A stretch of DNA of 6,579 nt from Alphaproteobacteria bacterium (GTDB taxonomy: Bacteria; Pseudomonadota; Alphaproteobacteria; Rhizobiales; Hyphomicrobiaceae): the NCBI GenBank assembly GCA_005888525.1, contig VBAB01000152.1, positions 1-6,579 of the forward strand, in the 5' to 3' direction. The notes under the pieces are model-generated. The model searched no databases. It worked only from the letters and a program-made list of their open reading frames with translations, and was not told the origin of the DNA. Position 1 is the first letter of the stretch; each line of letters opens with the position of its first letter. Both the position numbers and the translations under genes were made by a program. This document shows positions 5,606-6,579 of the stretch, one piece after another.

Positions 5606-6579
5606 ATGAAGCCCAGATCCGTTGCCGTCGTCGGCGCTGCCGAAACCACCGACCTCGGCGTCATTCCCGGCATGTCGCAAATCCAGCTGCATGCGGACGC
5701 GGCCCTCAACACCCTGAAGGACGCCGGCTTGAGACCGTCGGACATCGACGGCATCGCCACGGCCGGCGAGACGCCGACCACGGTTGCGCACTATCTCGGC
5801 ATCACGCCGACCTGGGTCGACGGCACCGCCGTCGGCGGCTGCTCGTTCATGATCCACGTGCGCCATGCAGCGGCGGCGATCAACGAAGGCCTGTGCAAGA
5901 CCGTGCTCATCACCCACGGCGAGAGCGGCAAGTCGCGCGTGGGAGCTTCGCCGAGGCCGCCGTTTCCGGCCAGTCTCGCCGGACAGTTCGAGGCGCCCTT
6001 CGGCGTCATGGGCCCGCCGACCATGTTCACGGTTCCGGTGCTGCGCTACATGAAGACCTTTCGTATCACCGAGGAGCAGATCGCGATGGTCGCTGTCGTG
6101 CAGCGCGAGTGGGCGGCCAGGAATCCGCGCGCGACCTTCAAGGAGCCGATCAGTGTTGCCGACGTGCTGAAATCGCGCATGATCGCCTATCCGTTCCGCA
6201 TCCTGATGTGCTGCCTGGTCACGGACGGCGGCGGTGCACTCATCCTCACCAGCGCCGAGCGGGCCAAGGATTTCCCGCAGAAGCCGGTCTACATCCTGGG
6301 CACCGGCGAGAGCGTCGAGAGCCCGATGATCAGCCAGATGGAGGACTTCACCTCCTCGCGCGCGTTCCGCGTGTCGGGCAAGAAGGCCTTCGACGAGGCC
6401 GGCATCAAGCATAAAGACGTCGATCACCTGATGATCTACGACGCCTTCGCCCATCTTCCGCTTTATGGCCTGGAGGACCTGGGCTTCTGCAAGCCCGGCG
6501 AGGCCGCAGCCTTCATCGGCGCACGCAATACGGCGCCGGGTGGCAAGCTGCCGCTGAACACCAACGGCGGGGGCTTGAG
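5606..6579 (+). CDS. Thiolase-family protein (SCP2/lipid-transfer type), runs off right edge
   Basis: The frame is open for 324 codons to the end of the window. It starts MKPRSVAVVGAAETTDLGVI and shows the family's landmarks: DAALNTLKDAGLRPSDIDGI, GTAVGGCSFMIHVRHAAAAI with a candidate nucleophile C79, VLITHGESGKSRVG, LVTDGGGALILTS, DHLMIYDAFAHLPLYGLEDLGF, and KLPLNTNGGG at the edge. The GGCS, LEDLGF and NTNGGG motifs place it among SCP2-type thiolases and 'lipid-transfer' thiolase-like proteins, about 385-395 residues long, so some 60-70 residues are missing. Such proteins cleave or form carbon-carbon bonds in acyl-CoA; members paired with DUF35 include retro-aldolases of steroid side-chain breakdown, so thiolysis is not assured. 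The ATG has CGAGG (5595-5599) upstream, six bases away. Confidence 0.9.
   Translation, partial: MKPRSVAVVGAAETTDLGVIPGMSQIQLHADAALNTLKDAGLRPSDIDGIATAGETPTTVAHYLGITPTWVDGTAVGGCSFMIHVRHAAAAINEGLCKTVLITHGESGKSRVGASPRPPFPASLAGQFEAPFGVMGPPTMFTVPVLRYMKTFRITEEQIAMVAVVQREWAARNPRATFKEPISVADVLKSRMIAYPFRILMCCLVTDGGGALILTSAERAKDFPQKPVYILGTGESVESPMISQMEDFTSSRAFRVSGKKAFDEAGIKHKDVDHLMIYDAFAHLPLYGLEDLGFCKPGEAAAFIGARNTAPGGKLPLNTNGGGL

Noticed and set aside
5570..6454. Minus-strand open frame of 294 codons
   Set aside because: It is the antisense shadow of the thiolase gene, whose plus-strand frame is open to the window end with clear family motifs.

Overview
The window looks like a GC-rich alphaproteobacterial chromosome, most likely Hyphomicrobiales (Rhizobiales). 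This rests on the protein flavour of S20, MutM and the enoyl-CoA hydratase, on the mutM–enoyl-CoA hydratase–rpsT gene order familiar from that group, and on a GC-rich palindromic repeat of the 'TPNPSPQGGG' type inside mutM. The organism is inferred from memory of families, not from a search.

Layout, left to right. 1-201 (-): the start of a rhodanese-like domain gene that runs off the left edge. 202-777: a gene-free, relatively AT-rich stretch of about 575 bases with a perfect 6-bp inverted repeat and a few degenerate DnaA-box-like motifs. In many relatives dnaA lies just downstream of rpsT, but no dnaA is present here. 778-5078: six genes, all read leftward, in transcription order: an SDR dehydrogenase, an NAD(P)-binding epimerase-like gene, a GlcG/HbpS-like protein, mutM, an enoyl-CoA hydratase, and rpsT with its own promoter and a downstream hairpin. 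5079-5178: a divergent intergenic region. 5179-6579 (+): a DUF35 zinc-ribbon/OB-fold protein followed 13 bases later by a thiolase-family gene that runs off the right edge.

The two sides of the divergent promoter fit one theme, acyl-CoA metabolism: an SDR resembling the (3R)-hydroxyacyl-CoA dehydrogenase part of peroxisomal multifunctional enzyme 2 faces a DUF35 + thiolase-like pair, and an enoyl-CoA hydratase lies further along. The substrate cannot be told from the sequence.

The most unusual feature is that two of the leftward genes carry lesions. mutM has a palindromic repeat inserted in frame and, further on, a frameshift beside a 10-base-period tandem repeat in the H2TH region. The epimerase-like gene has lost about 110-120 internal codons in frame, including most of the Rossmann fold and the usual active-site region. 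No mobile element, CRISPR array, tRNA or clear new defence or biosynthetic system was seen.
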